Part shown: in pieces, positions 8,007-17,066 of the stretch
Position numbering within the stretch: the stretch's first letter is position 1
Layout: each line of letters begins with the position of its first letter
Source of the DNA: Labedella endophytica
GTDB taxonomy: Bacteria; Actinomycetota; Actinomycetes; Actinomycetales; Microbacteriaceae
Assembly (NCBI RefSeq): GCF_003990045.1
Contig: NZ_RZGZ01000001.1
Location: 434,001-498,000 of the forward strand
DNA length: 64,000 nt
Direction of reading: 5' to 3'
The notes under the pieces: generated by a model
What the model saw: only the letters and a program-made list of their open reading frames with translations
The model's database searches: none
Told to the model about the DNA's origin: nothing
Program-made: the position numbers and the translations under genes

Positions 8007-9251
8007 ATGACCCCCTCGAGTGCAGCCGGACCTCGTCCGCCTGCGATGAGCGCGTCAGGGGACCGGGGCATGCGCCGATCCCGCTTCCGCGCGCTGCTGA
8101 CCTCCACGGTCTGTCTGATCCTCGGCTTCGGTGTGTTCCTGCTCCTCCTGGGGCTCGAACTCGGGATTCCCGGCGACACGTCCTCGGCGGCGTTCGTACT
8201 CCTCGTCCTCGCGGATGCGGCGATCGGGGTCGTCGCGGCCGTCGCAGTGGGTCCGATACGCCGATCCCGCGTGGGGAACCTGCTCATCGTCGTCGCGTCG
8301 ATCGCGAGCACGTGGGCGCTGCCGGCGTTCGTCGTGAGTGTCGTGCGACTCGGAGCGCGTCGATCGCTCGCCCTCGACATCGTGATCGTCTCCCTCGTCG
8401 CTCTCGGTGGGCTCGGGGCCACCGTGGTCCACGACCTGGCGATCGGGCGGCCGTCGGAGGACCTCGTCCTGATCACCGCGATCGGCGCGGCCGGGGCTCT
8501 CATCCTGCTGCTGTGGGGACGGGCGCGCGGGACGCGGGCGGCGCTCGTGGATGCGCTCCGCGAGCAGGCGGCGTCGGCCGAAGAGGCGCACCGGGCGTCC
8601 GAGCGGACGCGGGAGGCCGTGGTCGCCCGGGCTCGCGCTGAGGAGCGGAGCGCCATCGCCCGCGACATGCACGACGGGATCTCCCACCAGCTCGCGATCG
8701 TCGCGATGCACGCCGGCGCACTGGCCTACCGCACGGACCTCGCGCCGGAGCAGCAACGCGATGCCGCGCAGACGGTGCGGGATGCGGCGGCGGAGGGGAG
8801 CGTCATGCTGCGCGACGCGCTCGTCGCTCTCCGTACGTCCGATGGGACGGAGACCCGCGTCCCACTGCGGGATTCCGTGTCGATCGATCAGCTCGTCGAG
8901 GCCGCGCGCGACGCGGGTCACGACGTCGAGCTCCGGTGGACGGGCATCTCCCCGGCGGAGCTCGATGAGATGCCGGGGCGCGCACCGACGGTCGCGCGCA
9001 TCGTCGAGGAGCTCCTCGTGAACGCTCGGAAGTACGCGCCGGGCGCCGCGCATTCCCTGGGGATCGGGCGCGACGGCGACGGCCTCGTCCTCCGCTCGAG
9101 CAATCCGCTCGCCGGACCGGTGCCCGAGACGGCCACCGGGACGGGGCTCGGTCTCGTCGGGGTGGCCGAACGAGCGGTCATCCTCGGGGGGAACGCGCGC
9201 TTCGGCCTCACACCCGGGAACACGTTCGACGTCGAGGTGCGGCTCCCGTGA
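8007..9251 (+). CDS. Membrane sensor histidine kinase, NarL/DesK (HisKA_3) type
   Basis: A 414-residue kinase. About five hydrophobic segments occupy residues 28-170, then a short coiled-coil linker leads to the HisKA_3 dimerisation helix with phospho-accepting His222 in RDMHDGISHQ. The HATPase domain shows the N box EELLVNARKYA and the G box GTGLGLVGVAER. There is no extracytoplasmic sensor domain, so the stimulus is probably felt in or at the membrane. It is translationally coupled to the response regulator by a GTGA overlap. The signal and target genes are unknown; the divergent CPBP protease at 6903-7889 is the nearest candidate. Confidence 0.9.
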   Translation: MTPSSAAGPRPPAMSASGDRGMRRSRFRALLTSTVCLILGFGVFLLLLGLELGIPGDTSSAAFVLLVLADAAIGVVAAVAVGPIRRSRVGNLLIVVASIASTWALPAFVVSVVRLGARRSLALDIVIVSLVALGGLGATVVHDLAIGRPSEDLVLITAIGAAGALILLLWGRARGTRAALVDALREQAASAEEAHRASERTREAVVARARAEERSAIARDMHDGISHQLAIVAMHAGALAYRTDLAPEQQRDAAQTVRDAAAEGSVMLRDALVALRTSDGTETRVPLRDSVSIDQLVEAARDAGHDVELRWTGISPAELDEMPGRAPTVARIVEELLVNARKYAPGAAHSLGIGRDGDGLVLRSSNPLAGPVPETATGTGLGLVGVAERAVILGGNARFGLTPGNTFDVEVRLP

Positions 9252-9952
9252 GCGCGCCCGCCGCGCGTTCGGCCGTCCACGTGCTCCTCGTGGATGACGA
9301 GGCCCTCATGCGGGCGGGACTCCGCCTCATGATCGACGGGACGGACGAGATCGTCGTCGTGGGGGAGGTCGCCGACGGGAGCGGGGTCGCCGACGCCGTC
9401 GAGCGGCTCGACCCGGACGTCGTGCTCATGGACATCCGGATGCCGGTCGTCGACGGGATCGCGGCGACGGCCGCCCTCCGCCGTGCCGGCTCCCGGGCTC
9501 GTGTCGTGATCCTCACGGCCTTCGACACCGATGCGCTCGTGCGCGATGCGCTCCTGGCTGGGGCCGTGTCGTTCCTCGTCAAGGACGCGGCTCCCGAGGC
9601 GGTGGTCGCGGCCGTTCACGATGCGGCCGCCGGGCGGTCGTCCTTCTCCCCGACGGCCCTGGCCCGACTCGTCTCACTCGCAACGCGGGAGGACGGGCCC
9701 GTCGGGGATCGGAAGGCCCCTCGGGATGCTCCGTCCGCTCCCGCCCTCCCCGAGATCGTGACCCCCCGGGAATGGGAGGTCGGCCGCCTCGTCGCGCGCG
9801 GGCTCACGAACGGCGAGATCGCGGAAGCACTCTTCGTGAGCCCGACGACGGTCAAGACGCATCTCTCGAGTCTCTTCGCGAAGCTCCACGTCACCAACCG
9901 GGTGCAGCTCGCGATCCGGGTGCTCGAACAGGAGTCGCTCGAGCGCCCGTAG
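9248..9952 (+). CDS. Response regulator, NarL/FixJ (LuxR HTH) type
   Basis: A 234-residue cognate regulator for the kinase upstream; its GTG start overlaps the kinase TGA. The receiver domain (residues about 14-130) has the acidic pair in VDDEALMRAG, phospho-acceptor Asp62 in LMDIRMPVVDG, and the conserved Lys in FLVKDA. A GerE/LuxR helix-turn-helix occupies the C-terminus: TPREWEVGRLVARGLTNGE, then SPTTVKTHLSS as recognition helix. It is expected to bind DNA as a phosphorylated dimer. The linker is long and proline-rich. No repeated target site is obvious nearby. Confidence 0.92.
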   Translation: MSAPAARSAVHVLLVDDEALMRAGLRLMIDGTDEIVVVGEVADGSGVADAVERLDPDVVLMDIRMPVVDGIAATAALRRAGSRARVVILTAFDTDALVRDALLAGAVSFLVKDAAPEAVVAAVHDAAAGRSSFSPTALARLVSLATREDGPVGDRKAPRDAPSAPALPEIVTPREWEVGRLVARGLTNGEIAEALFVSPTTVKTHLSSLFAKLHVTNRVQLAIRVLEQESLERP

Positions 9953-9976
9953 GCCACCAGAGTGTCGAACCCACTC

Positions 9977-9992
9977 TCTGTCAATAGACAGA
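9977..9992. promoter_or_regulatory. Palindromic operator candidate upstream of gabT
   Basis: TCTGTC-AATA-GACAGA is a perfect 6+6 inverted repeat located 105 bp before the gabT ATG and about 30 bp upstream of a possible -10 (TACGAT, 10022-10027). A second small palindrome, CGACGC-GCTG-GCGTCG, lies at 10001-10016. This is consistent with a GntR- or PucR-like dimer site; no direct evidence. Confidence 0.4.
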
Positions 9993-10096
9993 CTGGACAT
10001 CGACGCGCTGGCGTCGCGCTTCTACGATGGCGGGAGCGGCATCGGCGCACGGCCCTGTCCGCGACGGACCCATCGACACCTCGGGAGACAGCGACC

Positions 10097-11464
10097 ATGG
10101 CCATCGACACCGCCACGACCGGCACCATCGGATCCGCGCTCGAGCGGGACGAACTCGTCCAGGAGCGCCGCATCGTCACCGATCTCCCCGGCCCGCGGTC
10201 TCGCGCGCTCATGGAGCGCAAGCTCGCGGCGGTCTCCTCGGCTGTCGGCACGACGATGCCCGTCTTCGCGGCGCGCGCCGGCGGCGGCGTGATCGTCGAC
10301 GTCGACGGCAACTCCCTCATCGACCTCGGGTCCGGCATCGCCGTGACGGGGGTGGGCAACAGCGCCCCGCGCGTTGTCGCGGCCGTGCAGCAGCAGGTCG
10401 CCGACTTCACCCACACGTGCTTCATGATCACGCCGTACGACTCCTACGTCGGTGTCGCGGAGGCGCTCAACCGCCTGACGCCCGGCGATCACGACAAGCG
10501 CAGCGCTCTCTTCAACTCCGGGGCCGAGGCCGTGGAGAACGCCGTGAAGATCGCCCGCTCGTACACGAAGCGGCAGGCCGTCGTGGCGTTCGACCACGCG
10601 TACCACGGCCGCACGAACCTCACGATGGCGCTCACGGCGAAGTCGATGCCGTACAAGAGCGGCTTCGGGCCGTTCGCATCGGAGATCTACCGCGCGCCGA
10701 TGTCCTACCCGTTCCGCGACGGCCTCTCGGGACCGGAGGCCGCGAAGCGCGCGATCTCGCTCATCGAGAAGCAGATCGGCGCCGACAACCTGGCCGCCGT
10801 CATCATCGAACCCATCCAGGGCGAGGGCGGGTTCGTCGTTCCCGCCGAGGGCTTCCTCCCGGCTCTCGTCGAGTGGGCGCGAGCGAACGGCGTCGTCTTC
10901 ATCGCCGACGAGGTCCAGACGGGCTTCGCCCGCACCGGGCACATGTTCGCCTCGGAGCACGAGGGCATCGTCCCCGACCTCGTCGTCACGGCGAAGGGCA
11001 TCGCGGGGGGCCTCCCCCTCTCCGCGGTCACGGGCCGCGCCGAGATCATGGATGCGCCCCACGCCGGTGGGCTCGGCGGCACGTACGGCGGGAACCCGCT
11101 CGCGTGCGCGGCGGCCCTCGCCGCGATCGAGACGTACGAGGAGGACGGCCTCGTCGAGCGGGCCCGGTCCATCGGCGAGACGATCATCGCTCGGTTCCGC
11201 GACGCGGCCGCCTCCGATGCCCGCATCGGTGACGTCCGCGGGCGCGGCGCCATGATCGCGATCGAGTTCGTCGATCCCGAGACGGGCGAACCGGATGCCG
11301 CCCTCACGGGCCGTGTCGCGAAGGCCGCTCACGCCCAGGGCGTCGTGGTGCTCACGTGCGGTACCTACGGGAACGTCATCCGGTTCCTCCCGCCCCTCAC
11401 GATCCCCGCCGCGCTCCTCGACGAAGGCCTCGACGTCGTCCTCCAGGCACTCGCGGCCTCCTGA
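10097..11464 (+). CDS. gabT: 4-aminobutyrate--2-oxoglutarate aminotransferase
   Basis: A 455-residue class-III PLP aminotransferase converting GABA plus 2-oxoglutarate to succinate semialdehyde plus glutamate. The PLP Schiff-base lysine is Lys300 in VTAKGIAGGLPLSAV, the cofactor Asp is in VVFIADEVQTGFARTG, and NSGAEAVENAVKIAR is the phosphate-binding segment. The IIEPIQGEGGF signature is intact. ATG 10097 is chosen for homology and the upstream GGGAGACAGCGACC; the frame is open to 9962. It leads a collinear run of aldehyde dehydrogenase, amine oxidase, stress protein and permease, completing putrescine to succinate. Confidence 0.93.
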   Translation: MAIDTATTGTIGSALERDELVQERRIVTDLPGPRSRALMERKLAAVSSAVGTTMPVFAARAGGGVIVDVDGNSLIDLGSGIAVTGVGNSAPRVVAAVQQQVADFTHTCFMITPYDSYVGVAEALNRLTPGDHDKRSALFNSGAEAVENAVKIARSYTKRQAVVAFDHAYHGRTNLTMALTAKSMPYKSGFGPFASEIYRAPMSYPFRDGLSGPEAAKRAISLIEKQIGADNLAAVIIEPIQGEGGFVVPAEGFLPALVEWARANGVVFIADEVQTGFARTGHMFASEHEGIVPDLVVTAKGIAGGLPLSAVTGRAEIMDAPHAGGLGGTYGGNPLACAAALAAIETYEEDGLVERARSIGETIIARFRDAAASDARIGDVRGRGAMIAIEFVDPETGEPDAALTGRVAKAAHAQGVVVLTCGTYGNVIRFLPPLTIPAALLDEGLDVVLQALAAS

Positions 11465-11482
11465 CACACCCCCTCCACCTCT

Positions 11483-11544
11483 CGTGAGGTGTCGCAATCT
11501 GTTGCCGAACCAGTCCGCAGAGCAACAGTTTGCGACACCTCACG
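11483..11544. repeat. Palindromic repeat, family 1, copy B
   Basis: Left arm 11483-11505 (includes GTGTCGCAATCTGTTGC), right arm 11522-11544, with one mismatch and a 16-base loop. It starts 19 bp after the gabT stop and ends 25 bp before the next ATG. Confidence 0.9.
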
Positions 11545-11569
11545 GACAGTGAACTTCGGAAGGAACACC

Positions 11570-13030
11570 ATGACGACAGAGCAGGAACTCCTCGAGAGCG
11601 TGCCCACCGGTCTGTACATCGGCGGCGAGTGGCGCGACGCCGAGGGTGGCAGGACATTCGACGTGACCGACCCGTCCACCGGGAAGACGATCGCGACGAT
11701 CGCCGATGCGAGCGCGGCCGACGGGATCGCGGCGCTCGACGCCGCCGTCGCCGCGCAGGCCGAGTGGGCGGCGACCCCGCCTCGCACGCGCTCGAACATC
11801 CTCCGGAAGGCGTTCGACCTGCTGCAGGATCGGAAAGAGGACATCGCGCTCCTCATGACGCTCGAGATGGGCAAGCCGCTCGCCGAATCCCGCGGTGAGG
11901 TGGCCTACGGAGGCGAGTTCCTCCGCTGGTTCAGCGAGGAGGCCGTGCGCATCACAGGGCGCTACGGGCTCAATCCCGAGGGCACCGGTCACATGATCGT
12001 GAGCCAGCTCCCCGTCGGGCCGTGCTACTTCATCACCCCGTGGAACTTCCCGCTCGCGATGGCGACCCGGAAGATCGCGCCGGCGCTCGCCGCCGGATGC
12101 ACGGTCGTCGTGAAGCCCGCGGCCCTGACCCCTCTCACGACGATGGCCTTCGTGAAGATCCTCGAGGACGCCGGCCTCCCGGCAGGGGTCGTCAACGTCG
12201 TGCAGACGACGAGCTCGGGTGAAGTGTCCGAGCCGATCATCGCGGACCCGCGCCTCCGCAAGCTCAGCTTCACCGGCTCGACCCCCGTGGGCAAGAAGCT
12301 CATCGCGCAGTCGGCCGAGGGTGTTCTGCGCACGTCGATGGAACTCGGCGGCAACGCGCCGTTCGTCGTCTTCGGCGACGCCGACCTCGACAAGGCGGTG
12401 GACGGCGCGATCGCCGCGAAGTTCCGCAACATCGGCCAGGCCTGCACGGCGGCCAATCGATTCATCGTGCAGTCCTCTATCGCCGAGGAGTTCGCGCGTC
12501 GGGTGACCGAGCGAGTCCAGGGCTTCGGCATCGGCCGCGGCACCGAGGACGGCGTGACGATCGGCCCGCTGATCGACGAGAAGGCCGTCGCCAAGGCGGA
12601 GGAACTCGTGAACGACGCCGTCTCGAAGGGCGCGACGGTCACGACCGGCGGCAACCCGATCGACCGCGAGGGCACGTTCTTCGAGCCCACCGTCGTGACC
12701 GGCGTGACGCGTGACGCGGAGATCCTCCGCGAGGAGATCTTCGGCCCCGTGCTCGCGATCGCGACATTCGAGGACGAGGACGAGGCCGTACGCCTCGCGA
12801 ACGACACCGAGTACGGTCTCGTGAGCTACGTCTTCACCGAGAACCTCGCGCTCGGTCACCGCATGATCGACCGCCTCGAGACGGGCATGATGGGACTCAA
12901 CGTCGGCGTGATCTCCAACGCCGCGGCCCCGTTCGGCGGCGTGAAGCAGTCGGGCATCGGTCGCGAGGGCGGGCTCGAGGGCATCCACGAGTACCTCTCG
13001 ACGAAGTACACCCTGACCCCCGTCTCCTGA
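11570..13030 (+). CDS. gabD: NAD(P)+-dependent aldehyde dehydrogenase (succinate-semialdehyde / aminobutyraldehyde type)
   Basis: A 486-residue ALDH-superfamily enzyme. The catalytic Cys292 is in GQACTAANRF and the general base Glu258 is in SMELGGNAPF. The cofactor loop FTGSTPVGKKL, the PWNFPLA oxyanion Asn and the C-terminal GVKQSGIGREGG are all intact. The TPVGKKL and ELGGNAPFVVF forms point to succinate-semialdehyde dehydrogenase; with a putrescine oxidase next door it may also oxidise 4-aminobutyraldehyde, since no second ALDH is present in the window. ATG 11570 has a good ribosome site (GGAAGGA). Palindromic repeats flank it on both sides. Confidence 0.9.
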   Translation: MTTEQELLESVPTGLYIGGEWRDAEGGRTFDVTDPSTGKTIATIADASAADGIAALDAAVAAQAEWAATPPRTRSNILRKAFDLLQDRKEDIALLMTLEMGKPLAESRGEVAYGGEFLRWFSEEAVRITGRYGLNPEGTGHMIVSQLPVGPCYFITPWNFPLAMATRKIAPALAAGCTVVVKPAALTPLTTMAFVKILEDAGLPAGVVNVVQTTSSGEVSEPIIADPRLRKLSFTGSTPVGKKLIAQSAEGVLRTSMELGGNAPFVVFGDADLDKAVDGAIAAKFRNIGQACTAANRFIVQSSIAEEFARRVTERVQGFGIGRGTEDGVTIGPLIDEKAVAKAEELVNDAVSKGATVTTGGNPIDREGTFFEPTVVTGVTRDAEILREEIFGPVLAIATFEDEDEAVRLANDTEYGLVSYVFTENLALGHRMIDRLETGMMGLNVGVISNAAAPFGGVKQSGIGREGGLEGIHEYLSTKYTLTPVS

Positions 13031-13046
13031 CCCACACCCCACCTCT

Positions 13047-13108
13047 CGTGAGGTGTCGCAATCCGTTGTCTCCCTCACCGGGATGACAACAGATCGCGAC
13101 ACCTCAGG
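13047..13108. repeat. Palindromic repeat, family 1, copy C
   Basis: Left arm 13047-13070 (contains GTGTCGCAATCCGTTGTC), right arm 13085-13108. It lies 17 bp after the aldehyde dehydrogenase stop and 43 bp before the amine oxidase start. Some substitutions are compensatory: arm tips GTTGTC/GACAAC replace GTTGC/GCAAC. Confidence 0.9.
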
Positions 13109-13150
13109 GGAGTTCAGACTCGAAGAACACGAAGCAGAGGAGCCACCATC

Positions 13151-14515
13151 GTGGACAGCCAGAACCCGATCGACGTGGACGTCGTCATCATCGGAGCCGG
13201 TGCGTCCGGCCTCACGGCCGCCACGCGACTCCGCGCCGCGGGCCACTCGGTCGCCGTGCTCGAGGCGCGAGATCGCGTCGGCGGGCGCCTCCGGACCGAG
13301 ACCATCGAGGGTGCGCTCCTCGAGCTCGGCGGGCAGTGGGTCTCGCCCGACCAGACGGCCCTCATCGAGACGGTCGAGGAGCTCGGGCTCGAGACCTACT
13401 CGCGCTACCGCGAGGGCGACAGCGTGTACGTGAACGCTGCCGGCGAGCTCACGCGCTTCACGGGCGAGCTCTTCCCGGTGGCCGCCGACACGCAGAAGGA
13501 GATGGAGCGCCTCATCGCGATGCTCGACGAGCTCACGGCGGAGATCGGCCCGACGGAGCCCTGGGCGCACCCCAAGGCCGCGGAGCTCGACGCCGTCTCG
13601 TGGGGCGAATGGCTCGAGAAGCAGACCGATGATGTGGAGGCGCGGGACAACATCGCCCTCTTCATCGCCGAGGCCATGCTCACGAAGCCCTCGCACGCGT
13701 TCTCGGCCCTGCAGGCGATCCTCATGGCGGCCTCCGCCGGGAGCTTCTCCCACCTCGTCGACGCGGACTACATCCTCGACAAGCGCGTGGCAGGCGGGCT
13801 GCAGCTCGTTCCGATCACCCTCGCCGAGAAGCTCGGCGACGCCGTGCACCTCGGCGCGCCGGTCCGCCGTCTGGAATGGAGTGAGGACGGCGTGACCGCC
13901 CACGCCGATGGGCTCACGGTGACGGCCCGCCGCGCGGTCGTCGCGGTGCCGCCGAACCTCTACGGACGCATCTCGTTCGAGCCGCCGCTCCCGTTCCGCC
14001 AGCAGCAGATGCACCAGCACGTCTCGCTCGGGCTCGTCATCAAGGTGCACGCCGTGTACGAGACCCCGTTCTGGCGCGAGGCCGGCCTCTCCGGCACCGC
14101 CTTCAGCCCCTACCAGCCCGTGCACGAGGCGTACGACAACACCAACCTCGACGACGAGCGCGGAACGCTGGTCGGCTTCGTCTCCGACCTCAAGGCGGAC
14201 GCGATGCTCGCGCTGCCGGCGGAGGAGCGCAAGCGTCGCATCCTCGAGTCGCTCGCGGCGTACTACGGACCGCAGGCCCTCGAACCGGTCGTGTACTACG
14301 AGAGCGACTGGGCTGCAGAGGAGTGGACGGGCGGCGCATACGCCGCGAGCTTCGACCTCGGCGGCCTGAGCCGCTACGGTGCCGACCAGCGCACGCCCGT
14401 CGGCCCGATCTACTGGTCGTGCAGCGATGTGGCCGCCGAGGGCTACCAGCACGTCGACGGGGCCATCCGGATGGGGCGCTTGACGGCCGACGAGATCGCG
14501 GCCACTCTGGCCTGA
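13151..14515 (+). CDS. puo: Flavin monoamine oxidase, putrescine oxidase-like
   Basis: A 454-residue FAD amine oxidase. The N-terminal VVIIGAGASGLTAATRL Rossmann motif is followed by EARDRVGGR and the amine-oxidase segment ELGGQWVSPDQT. The C-terminal FAD segment is WSCSDVAAEGYQHVDGAIRMG. Overall it matches actinobacterial putrescine oxidases, which oxidise putrescine to 4-aminobutyraldehyde, ammonia and H2O2 in the cytoplasm. GTG 13151 has AGAGGAG seven bases upstream. Its placement after gabT and gabD and before a permease supports a polyamine role. Substrate choice between putrescine, tyramine and longer polyamines is inferred from context. Confidence 0.83.
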   Translation: MDSQNPIDVDVVIIGAGASGLTAATRLRAAGHSVAVLEARDRVGGRLRTETIEGALLELGGQWVSPDQTALIETVEELGLETYSRYREGDSVYVNAAGELTRFTGELFPVAADTQKEMERLIAMLDELTAEIGPTEPWAHPKAAELDAVSWGEWLEKQTDDVEARDNIALFIAEAMLTKPSHAFSALQAILMAASAGSFSHLVDADYILDKRVAGGLQLVPITLAEKLGDAVHLGAPVRRLEWSEDGVTAHADGLTVTARRAVVAVPPNLYGRISFEPPLPFRQQQMHQHVSLGLVIKVHAVYETPFWREAGLSGTAFSPYQPVHEAYDNTNLDDERGTLVGFVSDLKADAMLALPAEERKRRILESLAAYYGPQALEPVVYYESDWAAEEWTGGAYAASFDLGGLSRYGADQRTPVGPIYWSCSDVAAEGYQHVDGAIRMGRLTADEIAATLA

Positions 14516-14545
14516 CCTCGGGGTCGCGACACGGAAGAAGGAACA

Positions 14546-15418
14546 ATGAGGTTCATCGTCGGTTACACCGATACGCCCGCGGGCAAGGACGCGCTCGCGC
14601 TCGGCGTGCGGCTCGCTCGCGCCCGCGGCGCGCGGCTCGAGATCGTTCTCGTCCTCGCGAGTGAGAGCCGTGCGACCCTCGTACCCGCGGCTCCGTCCTA
14701 CGACCGGCACGTGCGCGAGCTCGCCGAGAGTTGGCTCGCCGGAGCGGCGGCGCGTGTGCCCGACGGTGTGGACGCCGACACCCACGTCGTCTACGCCGAG
14801 TCCCTCGCCGAGGGGCTGCTCGACACGTCGAAGCGCCTCGAGGGTTCCATGATCGTGGTGGGAGGCGCGAGCAACGGCCTCCGTCACCGCTACACGATCG
14901 GCTCGGTGCCCCGCGCGCTCCTCCACTCGGCCGTCGTGCCCGTCGCCCTCGCTCCACGCGGGATCCGGAAGCTCGAGACGAGCGGCATCACGCGCGTGAC
15001 GTGCGCGATCGGGAGGCGTCCGGGCGCCGATCGACTCCTCGATGCCGCGGTCGCCGCCGCGTCGAGTGCGCGGGTACCTCTCCGGCTCCTCTCGCTCGTG
15101 GCGGTGGACCTACCCGCCGACGCCTCGGACGAGGCGCTCGCCGCGGCGGAGGAGCACGCGACGACCGTGCTCGATTACGCGACCCGCCATCTTCCCGAGG
15201 GGATCGACGCCGATGTCGTCATCGCCTCCGGCTCGCGCGTCCAGGACGCCGTCGCCTCGGTGTCGTGGGACCCGGAGGAGGTCGTCTTCGTGGGCTCGTC
15301 CCGCCTGGCCGCGTCCGGCCACCTGTTCCTCGGCACCACCGCGGCGAAAATGCTGCGCGAACTCCCCGTGCCGATGATCGTGGTTCCCCGCGACTCGGTG
15401 ATCACGATCGAAGGGTGA
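14546..15418 (+). CDS. Tandem universal stress protein (UspA x2)
   Basis: A 290-residue cytoplasmic protein made of two Usp domains, about residues 1-140 and 148-290. Domain 1 shows GGASNGLRHRYTIGSVPRAL followed by hydrophobic PVALAP; domain 2 shows VGSSRLAASGHLFLGTTAAK and PVPMIVVP. Both resemble the G-2x-G-9x-G(S/T) nucleotide loop, with some divergence in domain 2. It is placed between an amine oxidase and a permease gene with gaps of only 30 and 5 bp, so it is very likely co-transcribed. A link with peroxide or amine stress from the oxidase is plausible but unproven. ATG 14546 follows GAAGAAGGAA. Confidence 0.85.
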   Translation: MRFIVGYTDTPAGKDALALGVRLARARGARLEIVLVLASESRATLVPAAPSYDRHVRELAESWLAGAAARVPDGVDADTHVVYAESLAEGLLDTSKRLEGSMIVVGGASNGLRHRYTIGSVPRALLHSAVVPVALAPRGIRKLETSGITRVTCAIGRRPGADRLLDAAVAAASSARVPLRLLSLVAVDLPADASDEALAAAEEHATTVLDYATRHLPEGIDADVVIASGSRVQDAVASVSWDPEEVVFVGSSRLAASGHLFLGTTAAKMLRELPVPMIVVPRDSVITIEG

Positions 15419-15423
15419 CGACG

Positions 15424-16959
15424 ATGTCCACTCAGCAGCAGTCGTCGGGTCTGTCGAAGAAGGGGCTCGGCGCGGGAACGGTCGGCCTCATCGGCGCGAT
15501 CGTCATCGGTATCTCGTGTATCGCTCCGGCGTACACGATGACGGCCGCCCTGGGCGGCACGACCTCGGTCGTCGGCCTCCAGGTGCCCGCGATCATCCTC
15601 GTGGGATTCATCCCCATGCTCCTCGTCGCGTTCGGCTATCGCGAACTCAACAACGTGATGTCGGACAGTGGGACGTCGTTCACCTGGGCGACCCGCGCCT
15701 TCGGTCCGTACATCGGCTGGATGGCCGGATGGGGGCTCATCGCCGCGACGATCCTCGTCCTGTCCAACCTCGCGGGTATCGCCGTCGATTTCCTGTTCCT
15801 GCTGATCTCGCAGATCACGGGGGCCCCCGACATCGCCGGCATCGCGACGAACCCGTTCGTCAACGTCGTCACGTGTCTCGCATTCATGTTCGCGGCGACG
15901 TGGGTGTCGTACCGCGACATGCAGACGACGCAGAAGATCCAGTACGTGCTCGTGGGCTTCCAGGTCGTCGTCCTCGTACTCTTCGCGATCGCCGCCCTGG
16001 TGCACGTCGCGAACGGTACGGCCTACGACGCGACGCCCATCGAGCTGTCGTGGTTCAATCCGTTCGCGGTCGAGTCCTTCAGCTCGTTCGCCGCCGGCCT
16101 CTCCCTCTCGATCTTCATCTTCTGGGGCTGGGACGTCACGCTCACGATGAACGAGGAGACGAAGGGCGCGAAGACCCCGGGTCGTGCCGCGACCATCACC
16201 GTGGGTGTCATCGTCGTGCTCTACCTCCTCCTCGCGGTCGCCCTCACGAGCTTCGCGGGAGTGGGCACGGGGGAGTTCGGACTCGGGAACGAGGAGATCC
16301 AGGACAACGTCTTCTTCCACCTCGCCGGCCCGATCCTCGGTCCGCTCGCCGTGCTCGTGTCCATCGCGGTGCTCTCGAGCTCGGCGGCGTCGCTGCAGTC
16401 GACGTTCGTCTCGCCTGCGCGCACCCTTCTCGCGATGGGCCACTACGGTGCTCTCCCGGAGCGTTTCGCGCAGGTGCACCCGCGGTTCTTCACGCCGGGC
16501 TTCGCGACGATCGTCGCGAGCGTCGCGGCCTCCGCGTTCTACGCGGTCATGAGGTTCGTGAGCGAGAACGTGCTGTGGGACACGATCACCGCGCTCGGCA
16601 TGATGATCTGCTTCTACTACGGCATCACGGCGTTCTCGGCGGTCTGGTACTTCCGCACGCAGTGGTTCCGTTCCGTGCGGAACGTCTTCTTCCAGCTGCT
16701 CTTCCCGCTCGTCGGCGGTGTCGTGCTCGCCGTGCTCTTCGTGACGACGATCATCGACAGCATGGCGCCCGAGTACGGCTCGGGGTCGAACATCGGGGGA
16801 GTCGGACTCGTCTTCATCCTCGGTGTCACCGTCATCGGACTCGGTTTCGTCATCATGATCGTGCAGCGCGTCGTGCGCCCGGCCTTCTTCCGCGGCGAGA
16901 CGATCACCGTCGGGAAGTCCGACGGACGCGAGGACGCGGCGGTCGAGCTCGCGGAATAG
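15424..16959 (+). CDS. APC-family permease, probable putrescine/polyamine importer
   Basis: A 511-residue transporter with about 12 hydrophobic segments. The first helix carries GLIGAIVIGISCIAPAYTM, an APC substrate-site signature (unwound Gly-rich helix 1). The stretches FGYRELNNVMSDSGTSFTWA and WGWDVTLTMNEETK are typical of YfnA/PuuP-like members. It begins 5 bp after the stress-protein stop, so it belongs to the putrescine operon. The C-terminal third is paralogous to the truncated permease at 1-653. I infer polyamine or GABA uptake from context; another amino acid remains possible. Confidence 0.87.
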   Translation: MSTQQQSSGLSKKGLGAGTVGLIGAIVIGISCIAPAYTMTAALGGTTSVVGLQVPAIILVGFIPMLLVAFGYRELNNVMSDSGTSFTWATRAFGPYIGWMAGWGLIAATILVLSNLAGIAVDFLFLLISQITGAPDIAGIATNPFVNVVTCLAFMFAATWVSYRDMQTTQKIQYVLVGFQVVVLVLFAIAALVHVANGTAYDATPIELSWFNPFAVESFSSFAAGLSLSIFIFWGWDVTLTMNEETKGAKTPGRAATITVGVIVVLYLLLAVALTSFAGVGTGEFGLGNEEIQDNVFFHLAGPILGPLAVLVSIAVLSSSAASLQSTFVSPARTLLAMGHYGALPERFAQVHPRFFTPGFATIVASVAASAFYAVMRFVSENVLWDTITALGMMICFYYGITAFSAVWYFRTQWFRSVRNVFFQLLFPLVGGVVLAVLFVTTIIDSMAPEYGSGSNIGGVGLVFILGVTVIGLGFVIMIVQRVVRPAFFRGETITVGKSDGREDAAVELAE

Positions 16960-17066
16960 GAGGAGTAGGAGGCCCCGGCCCGCCGGGTCTCAGCGGACGC
17001 TGGACGGGCCGGACCGGGCCGGGCCTCGCTCGCTCGGGATCCGGCTGAGCGGGGAGAAGATCTCGG

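Noticed and set aside
11540-14926. A 1128-codon open frame on the minus strand opposite gabD, puo and the Usp gene
   Set aside because: It mirrors three well-supported plus-strand genes, has a His/Arg/Glu-rich composition typical of antisense high-GC frames and no family motif.
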